From Heterobilharzia americana (lineage: Eukaryota; Platyhelminthes; Trematoda; Strigeidida; Schistosomatidae): a stretch of DNA of 64,000 bases. Positions 27,801-36,192 of the stretch are shown piece by piece. The DNA lies in contig OX104127.1 in assembly GCA_944470555.2 (NCBI GenBank), positions 136,418,786 through 136,482,785 on the forward strand, in the 5' to 3' direction. The notes below the pieces were generated by a model, which saw only the letters and a list, made by a program, of their open reading frames with translations, searched no databases and was not told the origin of the DNA. Positions within the stretch are counted from its first letter, which is position 1, and each line of letters begins with the position of its first letter. A program made the position numbers and the translations under genes.

Positions 27801-30800
27801 CATTAGGGGCTCACTGGTTGTACGACTTGCCGATGCGTGATAAAATCCCAGTAACCTTAGGTTGTTGTTTGTTGTTCCTTAGTCAAATGTCTTTCGAGGC
27901 TGCAGGTAGCTTTACTGACTACTCTCATGGCGTGATGTTTGTGCAGCCAAACATCATCTACACTTCCTGATGATGCAACACCTAGCTTTAAATCTAGTTG
28001 CAATTGATACTTTGTCAAAACGGTCATTGGAACCAAATTAGCTAACATCAACTAGTTTAGATCGATCTCGATAGAAATGTATGGTAAACTTGGCACATGC
28101 TAAAACATGATCAAAATTCAACGGGTGCCCCAAACATAAGTGTGCTCGCTGCCATATTATCATACCTAAAACGTTTTCTACATTTTCCGTAGTTGATTCT
28201 AACCATTTTTATGCGTGTTAATTTCTATATATTTTGTAGATTAATCAGATGTTACTCTCAAAATCGAAACATTTACGACGATTTGTTGTATTCTGGGTTA
28301 TTGTTGCTAGTCTCATTTCATCCTCAGTATTGACAGGTGAGTGTAACCTTCATTACTTTCGACCTTTTATGTCAATTTTGATCCGAGATTTTGACTCAAG
28401 TAAAGACTGAAAAATAAACTTGGGTTTCTAGATCGAAATTTACTAACCTTTGAAGTCATTTTCTATCGATCTGAGCCTCTTCAAAGAAATGTATATCATT
28501 TGTGGTTCGGTTTTAAAAACTTATGTAATGTAGAAAGTGATAATCTCAAACGGCATAGCTCAAATCAGTTGACTTGCAGATGAATTTACTCTGAATCCTG
28601 GGGTTTTCAGTATTTTTCTTGTTGGTTTCCTACTGTGCTTTTTCGAAATATGGTTGCTGAGACCGAGTAAAATGCTGTATCCAGTCAGAAAAAAGAGCTA
28701 ACAATAACCACAACATATAGAACTACTATAATTTATCAGTTTAATCAGAGATCGACATAAATACTTGTCAGGTTTTTACTGTTTCTATCGCGGTTATTAT
28801 ACTTTTGAAATAAGTATTTGTCTAACAAATGTCACTTACGAATGAAGCATAAAAGTGCTGGAAAGAATACAAGTGAAATTAGCATGTACTCAACTTTAAT
28901 GATAGATAGTGGTTAGCAGTGGGATCCAGGATGCACGTTTCATCCTATTTGGGACTCGTCAGCTGGATATGTGCCTGCCTCCCAATGACCGATGGTGTTC
29001 CCACTAGGACTTTCTTTTCAAAATTTGTCCTAATAGAAATATAGTGTACCCCTGTTCCACTACACTACCACAAAAACTATTGTACAAATAGCAAAAGAGG
29101 AAACTAGACATTTGATACGGATTTTTTTATGAGCATAACGACAAGTCTATCCAAGTTGTTTGATTATATAAAAAGTGGCACACCGAAATAGTACATATAC
29201 ATCATTTTGGTGTTCGGATTATTACTTTTGGTATATCTGATATCCCTTTCAGTAAACCACCATTCATGCTACGTACGTTCAGTAAAGAAGTCTATTTGAG
29301 GTATATTTATTATTTATTTGTCCCTTGGGTTCCTAGTGGAACATAGGGCTTCAGTAGCACGTCGACATTTCACTCTCTTCTCTTCAGTCTTCTTAACCTG
29401 GCTCCACGACTGCTCGTAAGCTTTCATTTCTTCCTCACCCCATCTCCTCCATGTCGTCACCCTCGTACGCCCAACTCATCGTTTCCCCTTTGGTTTCCAC
29501 TCGAGGGCCTGGCGCGTGATGTCCTGGAATGGTCTTCTCAGTGAATGTCCATTCCAATCTATCTCCACTTTCTTCTGCATATTTGTTGGGCGATGGGTTA
29601 TTGGTTGGTTCGTTGCCAGCCAGCCAGAGTTACTTGTTCCCTATTCTTTCTGGCCTTCTGATTTTCAGTATCGAGGGTAGACAGCTGTTAACGAATGTCT
29701 AGTTTGTTGGAAATACTTTTTGTAACGCGCCAAGTCTCTCAACCATCATACAGAAGCACTGACTTGACTGGCATTAATGTTGAAAATCCGGATCTTGTTC
29801 TTCATGTTGAGTGCAATAGATCTCCACACTGGTTTCAGACTAATGAAGGCCTGTCTTGCTTTCCCGATCCTGGTTTTGACATCCTCATCTATGCCACCTG
29901 TAGTTGAAACGATGCTGCCCAAGTAAGTGAAAGAGGCTACTTCCTTTAGGTTTCTCCCGTTGATGATGATCGGTGCTTGTTGTTGGTGGTGGTTGGGTAT
30001 CTTCATCACCTCTGTCTTCCCTACGTTCACCTGAAGGAAGTGCCGTCTTTGCTGCCTTGCCTCTCCTTCCAACTTGTTGGCTGTTGCCCGTAGATCTTCG
30101 AGTTTGTAGACATTAGACATTAATCATCGTCGGCGAAATCCAAATCTTCTAAAGTCTTTTCGTCGGTCAAACAGCGTACGCCCATCTTCTCGCCCCTCAC
30201 GGTTTGCTGCATGATCCAGTCCATCACAATCAGGAAGATCATCGGTGATTGTAGGCAGCATTGTCTTACTCCGGACTTCACTTCAAAGGCATCACTGAGC
30301 TTTACATTGTGAATCATTCGGCATGTAGCGTCTTCACATAGCTATTGAATGAGGTTGATAAAGGTTTGTGGCATAAAACCGTAGTGTTGAAGCAGCTGTC
30401 TGCCAAATTACTTCTCGGTCGACGATGTCGAAGGCCTTTGAAAAGTCGATGAAGCTGAGGTAGAGAGAGTTGACTGCCATTCTCTACTCTGTTCTATGAT
30501 GATGCGTAGCGTAGTGTTGCAATTTGATCCGCACATGATTCGTTCTTCCTGATGCCACCCTGTACCGGTCGTAATTTTGAATCCAGTGCATATTTCGGTC
30601 TCTCCAGGATGACATGGCTTAATATTTTGCTTGGTATGGACAGCGGTGGGGCGTGATCCCGCGCCAGTTCTTGCAAAGACTTAGGCCTCCCTTCTTTGGG
30701 AGTTTGATAAGATAGCCCTTCTTCCAATCGATCAACAGGTACATTTCCTTCCTTCCAAACCTTCTGCAATATTGGTGTGAGCGTGTCCAGTACTGTCTCT

Positions 30801-31814
30801 ACCTGTTTTCAGTGCTCCTGGCGGAATTCCATCTGGTTCTGCTGCTTTCCCGCATTTCAGCAGCTGTATGGCGTTCAGGACTTCACTTCGGCTTTTGTCG
30901 GAAGGCTTGTGTCCACTGGTAGTTTTGTAGCTGGGCTGCTGGTGGTATTTCTGGCCGAGTTGCAGGTGGTGGTCGACTCAAGAGTTTTCTGAAGTGGTCA
31001 GCCCATTGTTCCCTTTGTTTCTCCTCTTTGGTAACTTGGTTTCCTTCACTATCTTTCACTGGTTCCATCTGCGTTAATCTCTTCCCAGATAGTATTTTGG
31101 TTATCTGATGTAGTGTTGTCAGGTCTCTGTTTCTCCTTCCTGCAGCCTGTTCTGCTTTACTTGGAAGTGTGTCGTGTAATTGTCTTTCGTCTTTGTGCGC
31201 ACTCTTCTTTGTCCACTTGAACTACAATATAGAATTCCAGTGATTAAAATTTCATTGCATCATACGCTGGCTAGTTTTCAAAAGTTTTTCCTACTTCAGA
31301 ATGTAATGTACTTAACAATCGAAAGGTGTGATAGTTCTCGTTTCGAGAAATAGAGGGGCGAATGGTGTGTATACCGTTAGACTGTGAGCTAGGAAAAGGT
31401 AAATCAATGTTGTTTACTGGTTGCTAGGAATTTTTTAGACGTTACTATTTTGTGGTATATTAGTCTGGACTTGAATTAGTGCGTTTGATTTCATACGCTT
31501 TATTATTCATCTGATTTTATTGTTTCATCCAATTTTCAGCACTCAGTTTCACTCTTCTAATCCCCGTTGTTTTGGGTTACGTGTACTTATATCTCCCAAT
31601 CAATTTGTTGCGTTCAGTCATACGAGATGAAAATGAAATCGAATCAGAACCTACAGAGCTGGAAAGACTTCAGTCAGTAAGCCCTACTTTTATAAGAGAA
31701 TTCAAAACAAAAGATGCAGATGATACGAGATTCTCGAATGAAAATCATAGTGAATCGAATACCGTTGTGATGGTAAACGAAACAGTATCGATAGAATGTG
31801 ATAAGATTTCTTAA
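3..31814 (+). CDS. RNF19: RNF19-like RBR E3 ubiquitin ligase, 3' seven exons (5' truncated)
   Basis: Exons 3-112, 5984-6451, 6641-6729, 20740-20884, 25798-25960, 28240-28336 and 31540-31814 join in frame to 448 codons ending in TAA. The order is that of RNF19 (dorfin-type) RBR ligases. The IBR lies at about residues 32-90 (C32, C36, C48, C53, C64, C67, H88, C90), RING2 at about 224-265, and two hydrophobic segments at about 289-318 and 340-375. RING2 holds the motif NDGSCNSM. Its cysteine (residue 244) is the one that carries the ubiquitin thioester in RBR enzymes. The family works on ER or other membranes and passes ubiquitin from an E2 to substrate. RING1 and the start codon are left of the window. 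Two things are odd: about 138 residues separate IBR and RING2, against roughly 35-40 in vertebrate RNF19, and the tail after the second span is only about 70 residues. The family call is firm; orthology to RNF19A or RNF19B cannot be decided. Confidence 0.9.
842..1300 (+). mobile_element. tRNA-like SINE family D copy
   Basis: The region contains agcatgctcaccgcgaaacc and ggtcctgggttcgatgtct (box B), then gatcatgggtagacactgg. It is flanked by the family motifs accaacttgaaatcaat and cctcacaaac. Six or more other copies lie in the window. Confidence 0.6.
2930..3060 (-). mobile_element. tRNA-like SINE family E copy
   Basis: The plus-strand reading ggcaatgagccacacctatt, then gtactcgaaccccagatcc, is the reverse of a tRNA-like head with box A CTCATTGGTTTAAGAAG. 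The same family occurs at 11.6 kb, within the 1-kb elements, and at 63.2 kb. Confidence 0.5.
5429..5502 (-). ncRNA. Hammerhead ribozyme in SMα copy, core intact, stem II insert
   Basis: The minus-strand core reads CTGATGAG ... GAAA, followed by a short helix III and an ATC cleavage triplet before CTGGATTTCACTGC. Compared with the usual GAGTCCCAAATAGGAC, four bases (TAAG) are inserted at the base of stem II, and GGAC is changed to GAAC. The core letters are kept, but stem II is weakened, so activity is uncertain. Confidence 0.7.
5429..5815 (-). mobile_element. SMα-type SINE, minus unit joined to a partial plus unit
   Basis: Read on the minus strand, bases 5590-5515 form a tRNA-like head with box A (GTGGTGTGGTGGATAACGC) and box B (GGGTTCGAATCCCGG), so RNA polymerase III transcription is plausible. 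A hammerhead follows at 5502-5429. Past about 5730 the same family resumes on the plus strand (gccaatagagacagat to acaagcaataac, 5757-5810), with a short TA run at the join. The tRNA-like block is SINE-derived, not a cellular tRNA. Confidence 0.75.
5984..6451 (+). CDS. RNF19: RNF19-like exon (IBR and long linker)
   Basis: The acceptor TTCATTTCAG ends at 5983, and the first base completes the glycine codon split from the previous exon. Residues 38-90 finish the IBR (CPQIVC, FCYKC, then HVC). Residues from about 100 to 193 form a polar linker rich in Ser, Thr, Arg and Glu with no recognised domain. The donor is GTAATT at 6452, phase 2. Reading on without splicing would give a stop at 6453-6455, so the ORF end there is not the protein end. 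Confidence 0.88.
6641..6729 (+). CDS. RNF19: RNF19-like exon (linker)
   Basis: A small exon after a 189-bp intron, between acceptor TTTATAG (ending 6640) and donor GTCAGT (6730). It encodes a Ser- and Asp-rich linker ([15 protein letters not shown] onward) leading to RING2. Phases 2 and 1 match the exons on both sides. There is no domain evidence of its own; the call rests on phase, splice sites and position. Confidence 0.75.
9540..9880 (-). pseudogene. LINE endonuclease remnant
   Basis: Minus-strand frames give [26 protein letters not shown] and [15 protein letters not shown]. They line up with the end of an AP-type endonuclease (GDFNA, GRFG, then the IDH segment) of schistosome LINEs. Stops interrupt it. 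Confidence 0.5.
10087..10520. mobile_element. SMα-type SINE cluster: minus unit against plus units
   Basis: Bases 10087-10330 are a minus-strand unit: hammerhead at 10087-10160, then a tRNA-like block at 10170-10250. Its core reads GACGAATG instead of GAAA, so it is probably dead; it also has the TAAG stem II insert seen at 5.4 kb. At 10331-10395 a plus-strand hammerhead follows, and at 10405-10520 comes the 5' part of another plus unit. Plus-strand material thus abuts the minus unit, the same architecture as at 5.4 kb. Confidence 0.7.
10331..10395 (+). ncRNA. Hammerhead ribozyme in SMα copy, core intact
   Basis: CTGACGA is at 10342-10348 and GAAA at 10363-10366. A short helix III (ATGCACAT) leads to the cleavage triplet ATC at 10372-10374. 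Stem II (GTTCT with AGGAT) pairs with G-U wobbles. The unit tail TACTGCTAGCCAC follows. Confidence 0.7.
11580..11690 (-). mobile_element. tRNA-like SINE family E copy
   Basis: The minus strand reads GGGGCTGTAGCTCATTGGTT (box A), then the anticodon-arm region, GGTTCAGCTTCGGACC (degenerate box B) and AAATAGGTGTGGTTCATTGC. This is the clearest tRNA-like head of the family here. Confidence 0.55.
13359..14423 (-). repeat. 1-kb repeat, left copy of an inverted pair
   Basis: This segment is the reverse complement of 26068-27094 at roughly 97% by eye, with a few short indels such as an 18-bp difference near 14385. It contains a tRNA-like segment near 14165-14300 (ggcagtgagatacacctgc) that is related to the minus-strand SINE copies at 2.9, 11.6 and 63.2 kb. 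No coding capacity is evident. It is either a non-autonomous mobile element or a recent inverted duplication. Confidence 0.8.
14770..15160 (+). pseudogene. RTE-type LINE, 3' end fragment
   Basis: [20 protein letters not shown] and [12 protein letters not shown], followed by the AMRGDVDCL and MAKNWSQ region, match the ORF2 C-terminus of schistosome RTE (SR2/Perere-like) elements. Stops and shifts are frequent. Confidence 0.65.
15734..15799. repeat. (AT)n microsatellite
   Basis: About 66 bp of uninterrupted AT/TA dinucleotides beside the Penelope-like element. The open frame across it, with alternating Ile-Tyr, is an artefact. Confidence 0.95.
15830..17320 (+). mobile_element. Penelope-like element remnant (RT and GIY-YIG), interrupted
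   Basis: Bases 15830-15990 resemble the terminal region found again near 33.0-33.2 kb. Bases 15973-16218 encode a Penelope RT core: [20 protein letters not shown], then YYPYIDDSF with the YxDD catalytic pair. Bases 16200-16400 continue in other frames ([17 protein letters not shown]). After a foreign insert (16688-17033), [20 protein letters not shown] gives the GIY-YIG-type endonuclease end. The copy is frameshifted and inactive. Confidence 0.8.
16688..17033 (-). mobile_element. 5'-truncated LINE tail inserted in the Penelope-like element
   Basis: The segment starts with an ATT/AGT microsatellite tail, then matches 29320-29613 nearly perfectly (tttgtccc to gttattggttggtt). That is the 3' end of the minus-strand LINE in RNF19-like intron 6. 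It breaks the Penelope endonuclease frame just before [12 protein letters not shown] short tail-only copy is typical of target-primed insertion. Confidence 0.8.
17836..17907 (-). ncRNA. Hammerhead ribozyme in SMα copy, core intact
   Basis: On the minus strand CTGACGAG (17889-17882) is followed by TTCCAAATAGGA, then CGAAAC (tttc at 17865-17868) and GTGCGTC with the GTC cleavage triplet. Helix I partners (CATCCAG and CTGGGTT) are partly kept. It is close to the published schistosome hammerhead as I remember it. Confidence 0.8.
18156..18215 (-). ncRNA. Hammerhead ribozyme copy with mutated core
   Basis: Stem II and GAAACGCGCGTC are perfect on the minus strand, but the first core base is changed, giving GTGACGAG in place of CTGACGAG (18209-18202). 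That cytosine pairs with a catalytic guanine in active hammerheads, so this copy is probably inactive. Confidence 0.65.
19530..20160 (+). pseudogene. RTE-type LINE, RT fragment
   Basis: [36 protein letters not shown] and [16 protein letters not shown] follow the order of an RTE reverse transcriptase start. Stops are many. It lies just before RNF19-like exon 4, and a matching 3' end is found after that exon at 21.4 kb. Confidence 0.65.
20740..20884 (+). CDS. RNF19: RNF19-like exon (RING2, catalytic cysteine)
   Basis: After a 14-kb intron, acceptor TTTTATCAG ends at 20739. The exon encodes the RING2 of an RBR ligase: [18 protein letters not shown] and FCWLCL supply the zinc ligands. The cysteine in GSCN is the catalytic residue, and RETTATHYL follows as in the family. 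The donor is GTATGT at 20885, phase 2. It is flanked on both sides by a pair of inverted 1-kb repeats in introns 3 and 5. Confidence 0.93.
21400..21870 (+). pseudogene. RTE-type LINE, 3' end fragment
   Basis: The nucleotide order ([30 protein letters not shown], then [14 protein letters not shown] and the last NGSLK) matches the same 3' region as at 14.8-15.2 kb. It is heavily mutated. Confidence 0.6.
22240..22500 (-). mobile_element. tRNA-like SINE family D copy
   Basis: On the minus strand, CCCAGTAGCTCAATCGTAAC and the box B GGGTTCGACCTCTGGCGACG precede TCATGGGTGCACAC. It matches the copy at 45.1-45.4 kb over its length. Confidence 0.6.
23243..23264. repeat. (TA)n microsatellite
   Basis: A 22-bp TA run in RNF19-like intron 4. 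Confidence 0.9.
24290..25400 (-). pseudogene. RTE-type LINE, degenerate RT
   Basis: Minus-strand frames give [19 protein letters not shown] (25.2 kb), then [18 protein letters not shown] and [19 protein letters not shown] (24.75-24.9 kb). Here the YADD box reads [22 protein letters not shown] follows (24.5 kb). This is the SR2/Perere type. There are at least two frame breaks. Confidence 0.75.
25798..25960 (+). CDS. RNF19: RNF19-like exon (first membrane span)
   Basis: The acceptor CTCACTGTCAG ends at 25797, and the donor GTAAAT starts at 25961 in phase 0. The exon begins with [13 protein letters not shown], matching the conserved SGCTFWGKKPWS-type stretch after RING2 in RNF19. A long hydrophobic segment follows ([20 protein letters not shown]), the first membrane span. 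Confidence 0.9.
26068..27094 (+). repeat. 1-kb repeat, right copy of an inverted pair
   Basis: The mate of 13359-14423. The two share an edge near the string atcttggcatcatgaaagat and the other edge near gacttatttata. Sequence outside the edges is unrelated. It lies in RNF19-like intron 5, the left copy in intron 3. Confidence 0.8.
27560..28060 (-). pseudogene. RTE-type LINE, segment before RT
   Basis: [20 protein letters not shown] and [15 protein letters not shown] resemble the GNSRKLYQLIRETG-type linker of RTE ORF2. [18 protein letters not shown], further 5' on the minus strand, may be part of the same copy. Confidence 0.5.
28240..28336 (+). CDS. RNF19: RNF19-like exon (between spans and start of second span)
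   Basis: The acceptor ATTTTGTAG ends at 28239, and the donor GTGAGT starts at 28337 in phase 1. The exon encodes a basic loop (SKSKHLRRF) followed by [17 protein letters not shown], the beginning of the second membrane span. RNF19 proteins have a similar KHKRN loop at this point. Confidence 0.85.
28905..29010 (-). mobile_element. Partial SMα-type SINE
   Basis: A minus-strand unit end with its hammerhead and the start of the tRNA-like block. Similarity fades after about 29010, so the rest of the unit is lost or diverged. It lies in RNF19-like intron 6. Confidence 0.7.
28909..28980 (-). ncRNA. Hammerhead ribozyme in SMα copy, core intact
   Basis: The minus strand reads CCAGCTGACGAGTCCCAAAT, then AGGATGAAAC and GTGCATC (ATC triplet), then CTGGATCCCACTGC. 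CTGACGA and GAAA are both present, stem II is nearly canonical, and both sides of helix I (CCAG with CTGG) are kept. Confidence 0.8.
29300..31215 (-). pseudogene. Non-LTR retrotransposon, RT region and 3' tail (5' truncated)
   Basis: On the minus strand, in order: [20 protein letters not shown] and [13 protein letters not shown] (linker); [10 protein letters not shown] and [10 protein letters not shown] (RT); [20 protein letters not shown], with the usual GC of QGC changed to [12 protein letters not shown], where the FADD catalytic box survives; and [14 protein letters not shown]. Frames are broken several times. The tail, with ATT repeats, lies at 29300-29320. No endonuclease region was found, so the copy is 5' truncated. 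Confidence 0.8.
31540..31814 (+). CDS. RNF19: RNF19-like last exon (end of second span and tail)
   Basis: The acceptor CAATTTTCAG ends at 31539. The exon completes the second span ([18 protein letters not shown]) and then gives an acidic and polar tail of about 67 residues to a TAA at 31812-31814. I saw no canonical AATAAA in the next few hundred bases, so the 3' end of the transcript is not placed. Confidence 0.88.
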
Positions 31815-33030
31815 GCTTTTCGACAACACGTGTTTACTATTTCAGTCTTTCATATCCTGACTTTTATCGATTCAAAGTGCAACTTCCTCTTGCCTTCACT
31901 ACAAAATATTCAAATGAGTAAAATTACAAGCCAACTTGTCTGCCAGTTTCTTGATAATATATGAGCAGAAGCTGTGATTTTCTTATTTTCAACAAGTTCA
32001 CTCCTATTTAGTGTGATCCTTATTTTCAAATTTGTTTTATTTATATGTTCTTACAAATTGTCAATTTTTGGTTAGAAAAAAAGAACATTTATACTGTTGT
32101 GACCGTATCTTTCGTATCATGCTCACTTGAATTTATAATAATAGGAAGAGGTGGAATCTAATGTTGGTGAAAGGCATTACACTAATGCAGTAATCAGCTA
32201 GTTAAAACAGTTTCTTGGCAAATGCATTTCACCATGTTAGTACAGTTCATAATCAACGAGCTAAAGGACTTCCCCCCCCCCAGGCGTATGGTTCTAACCT
32301 TTTAGGAAATTCGATCAGATCCTACCAACGTGTTTGAATTCATTCACATTTTCTAGGTGTTTTTAATTTGCTGTTTAGGATGGGTTAGGTCCGCAGCTCA
32401 CACCTAAGACAGCACAACCTTAATGTCTTGAAATAGTCATAGCATCACTTGCCTCTCCAACAGAGAATATTCTTCGCTCAGTATCCTTCACATCCATCAA
32501 ACCACTGGTCACTTCTCTTATAGTGAGCTATCTAGTCGCTTAACTCTAGTCTGTGGGGATCATGAGTTTGAAATGATCTGTTACGTCTTCCACAAACAGC
32601 TGACCCATTTCACACTATGTATAGGGTTTCCAGCCAGTAGTGGATAGGACCTGCTTGTTCTCTAAGCAACTGACGAAAACCAAATTTTCGAGACAGCAGG
32701 ATTTAACTTATTGGTCTTCTGGATGTTCGGTGAACTGTTTAACATATCTGCTTTATTCCGGTTGTGCATCTACTGATCATCTGAATGAAATGATCACCTT
32801 TCACTAAGAAACCAAAAGGCTAGTGGAAATGATTGTGTCGATCTTTTTGCTATGCGGGATCATATAGAGAGTCTGGATCAATGATATCCTAGATTACGAT
32901 TTTGCGGCGGCTAAATCCAGAAACCCGATATTTCTTGGCGGATACCAACCAAAAGTCTGGAATGAAGAAATGATTCTGTCTCATTAATGCAAGTATAGAA
33001 TTCCAGCATTGATAGAATGTAATTCCATGT

Positions 33031-33213
33031 TAGAATAGTCTATTTGATATAGAACATAGTGAAGTAGTATTAGTTACTAGATGATATTTCGAGCAGAATT
33101 TATTGCTCATAATCAAGGAACTTGATATGAATATGAGCAATAAAATTCTGCTCAAAATATCACCCATTAAATAATACTATATTATTGTATGCTACATCAA
33201 ATAGACTATTCTA
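33031..33213. repeat. Near-continuous 180-bp palindrome of Penelope-terminal type
   Basis: The left arm tagaatagtctatttgatat (from 33031) pairs with atcaaatagactattcta (to 33213). The pairing continues through gagcagaatttattgctcat and atgagcaataaaattctgct to a centre at about 33118 (ATCAAG GAA CTTGAT). The arm resembles 15880-15975, upstream of the Penelope-like RT, so it is probably two terminal repeats head to head. Confidence 0.75.
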
Positions 33214-34479
33214 GTATTGACCCCGATTCTGACACACTTTCAAAGGCAATAAGCAAACTGTGAGCCTTGACGCGAAGAAATTGTTGGATACAAGTCTTCT
33301 ATGTTCTTTAAGTAGTCATTAAAAGTTATCTACCGGACCTCTAACGTACCATTAACTAGTTCGCCACTCACTTCATACCTTGACATTTTCTTTAACCTTA
33401 AAAATTCCTAGGAAATCGCACAGATCCTCATTTCTAATCTGACTAGCAAGATGGTACTGCATCGAGTTCACTCGCATGAATGTGTCAAGTTAACCTAGAC
33501 ATTCACTGAGTACCTAAGTTTCAAACCCTGCTCCAACCACTGAGGTTTGAATAGACAAGTGATACTGGCATAATAGGTGTGGTCACAGCGCACCGTACTG
33601 TACGCACCTGCGTTAAACAGCTCAATATTTACGCCCAATCATTGTCAGGTGGTTCCCGGGATAATTTTCAATACTTTCATGCTTTTCGTGAGTAGGAAAA
33701 ACGTCCCGTTTCAAAATCTACCATATGAGTGATAACAGCATCAGGTAGGTAACTGCTTGGACCTGCAGTAGAAGTTAATCGTAGTAGGACGATACCGGTG
33801 TGCATTTATCGATAGGATGATTAAGATTATCACTTCACTGTACAGATCCCTTGGGAAGACAGCGACAGACCAAGGGGAAATCTCCGACAACCTCATGCTA
33901 AGGATAAAAAGCTTTTATTTGGCCGTTTTATTACATCCCAACAACCGGGGACCACTAGAACCCTACTATATAGTGATGACACCGATAGGAAGAACTGATG
34001 TTAGGAAATAGCAAAATACATTAGTGGATGGATGATATGCGTCCAGATGAAACAGTTTATTACTTCATGGCAAGAAAGAATTCATTATACATCTATTATC
34101 TGAATCTAGATAGGTCACAACAGTGTAGATAGGTTGTTATTCCGGAACCACGACGGATACGTTAGCGCGTAACCCCAACTGCAGGCGTCAATGGGCATTT
34201 TTCACTCACTTTTCCTCTTAACAGTGAATATTCTATGAACGATGCATAGCTTACCTTCCACTCCCGCATACAAGGAAAAAATACAAAACAAAAACATCAA
34301 TCCAAAACCTGCCATATAATTGCATCAGTTCAACCTGCCAAAATTTACAACAGCATCCAAAGAAGCAGACATAAAAGGAACTAAATCAAAGTAGATGAAA
34401 TTGCATGAAGAGAGAGGAAATAAATCAAAGTTAATTACAATGTTGAAGACTTCGAAGATGACTAGGGGTGCACAAGTCT

Positions 34480-35120
34480 GTACCACTATGCCCTATTCTG
34501 AAACATATGACCAACCATTGATTACTATCGTTACAACGAGCCTAGAAAGGTAACCAAGTCAAACTTAGTAAGCCAGTGCCACTATGTTTTGGCTACCCCT
34601 AGCCTTTTTTCAACTCACTCTGGATTCGGATAGCATCGAGGTCGGCAGTGGCTCAACACAGATTCAAACAACTTTAGTAGGCGAAGATTAACAACCTCGG
34701 CGACCATGTCTTCTTTGCTTAGTACTAAATGCTTAACCTCAAAACTCCTCACATGATAAACCCCACCATGCAAGCAATGCCGTAAAAATCGGGGTGGTCC
34801 AAAACATAAAAATTTGCCATATCCTCCAATCCCATAATTAATGTCTCATAACTGGACAGAGCAAACTGCTTCACAGTATACTTGTCCTTTGGTATGTATT
34901 ATGATACATTAGCGGTGCTAGATATGGTCAGGAAAGCTTTTGATATTCCAGCTGACGTCTTGTCAACAACCAGCCCAGTTAGGGCCGATGCAACTTTTAT
35001 GTAGTGATTAACGCATTCCACCACTTTAGTCCCTATTCTTGAAGTGGAAGTGAATGGATCCCAATCTTGAAGCATCGCTGTACATTTGGTAAACGTAAAA
35101 CATATGCTAAATATGTTCAG
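34480..35120 (-). pseudogene. RTE-type LINE, 3' half fragment
   Basis: Minus-strand frames read TAMLQDWDPFTSTSRIGTKV, VECVNHYIKVAS and GLVVDKTSAGISKAFL, then KGQVYCEAVCSVQL and MVAEVVNLRLLKLFESVLSH. These match the YADD-to-C-terminus part of RTE ORF2. Confidence 0.65.
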
Positions 35121-36090
35121 TTTTCGTTTAATGTGCTCGGAAAAGTATGTATGTATCAGAGTCCTTGCCTGATACGACGTCATTTACACAGTGAGTTGAC
35201 AAAATGCCTTCCATCTTTGAAAAGCGATAGGTATGCAGAAGTATCAGTAAATTTAAGATAGATATCAATGGACGTATCCATTAAACAATGGGTTGTCAAT
35301 AGAGTAGAGATTTTAAAAAGCCAATGAAAAATACACAATAGGTAACAATGAGCGCACCGTCCCCAACGTGATTTCACTTTATGTGTAGTGAAAGATCCTT
35401 ATACTACTTCCTTAGAATAAGAAGGAGTAAGTCTTAAGTATGGAATGACTACATCGAAGATGCAATAAAGCTGCATTCATTCATCTCAAAATACTTCAAT
35501 GAATCAAAAACAAGTTGCATTACAAAAGCCAGCTATTCCTCACTCATGTACATTTAAACGATGAAAGGAATGACAATCACAACCTTATGGATAAGTACAA
35601 TAAAGTCGCGGTGATTCTTCTTCAATAAAACAAGCATCTAGTTCGAGTTGCCATAGAAAATTAGGATACCAACTTCAGTGCGGACTCAGTTACAACAAAT
35701 GAACCGGAATATAACCTCATTTATGTACTGTTTGAAAATATAATTCCTATAAGTAGTGAGATGAGTATCCCGATGAAGCTGAATCACATGCCGAAGTCCT
35801 CAGAAAAGCCTTTTTCTAGTTTGCTTTATTTTAACAGTGAGATTAAATAATCAAATAATAGTTAGAATCCAACTAGAACCTCAGCGATACCCATTAGCAC
35901 TTTAAGGACCGGTGCCAACTCACACCTAAGTGCACAAGCAATAGAAGCCAAAGAAACTTATAATTTTGAAATGTAGGATACATTATACTGATGAACATCA
36001 ATGTAGATGTAGTCATTTAATTAAGATCATCTGCAACTGACTTAATTAAGTCAAAAAAAATCAGGGCGAAAAGAAAATGTTTGGGATACA

Positions 36091-36096
36091 TTTATT
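36091..36096 (-). terminator. Poly(A) signal of the SERF gene
   Basis: The minus-strand sequence reads AATAAA here (TTTATT on the plus strand), 97 bases past the SERF stop codon. The position fits a cleavage signal for that short transcript. Confidence 0.6.
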
Positions 36097-36192
36097 AGAA
36101 CTTGGTAGATAATGTTACATATGTTAGTAATTCACATATACATACCCCTATAGAGGCATATCTCAAAGTTATGGGGCTAAGAAATATATATT

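Larger units (their letters stand above)
28337..31539 (+). other. RNF19-like intron 6 and its repeats
   Basis: This 3.2-kb intron holds an SMα unit with an intact hammerhead (28905-29010) and a 5'-truncated minus-strand LINE (29300-31215). The LINE fills most of the intron and leaves about 320 bp before the acceptor. Confidence 0.7.
31815..36090. other. Intergenic region between RNF19-like and SERF genes
   Basis: The genes face each other, so the 4.3 kb between them hold both 3' ends. Recognisable content is a C11 run near 32273, the 180-bp palindrome (33031-33213) and an RTE fragment (34480-35120). A gttcaacctgcc-type repeat lies near 34326. Bases 31815-33000 and 35150-36090 show nothing I can name. 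Confidence 0.6.
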
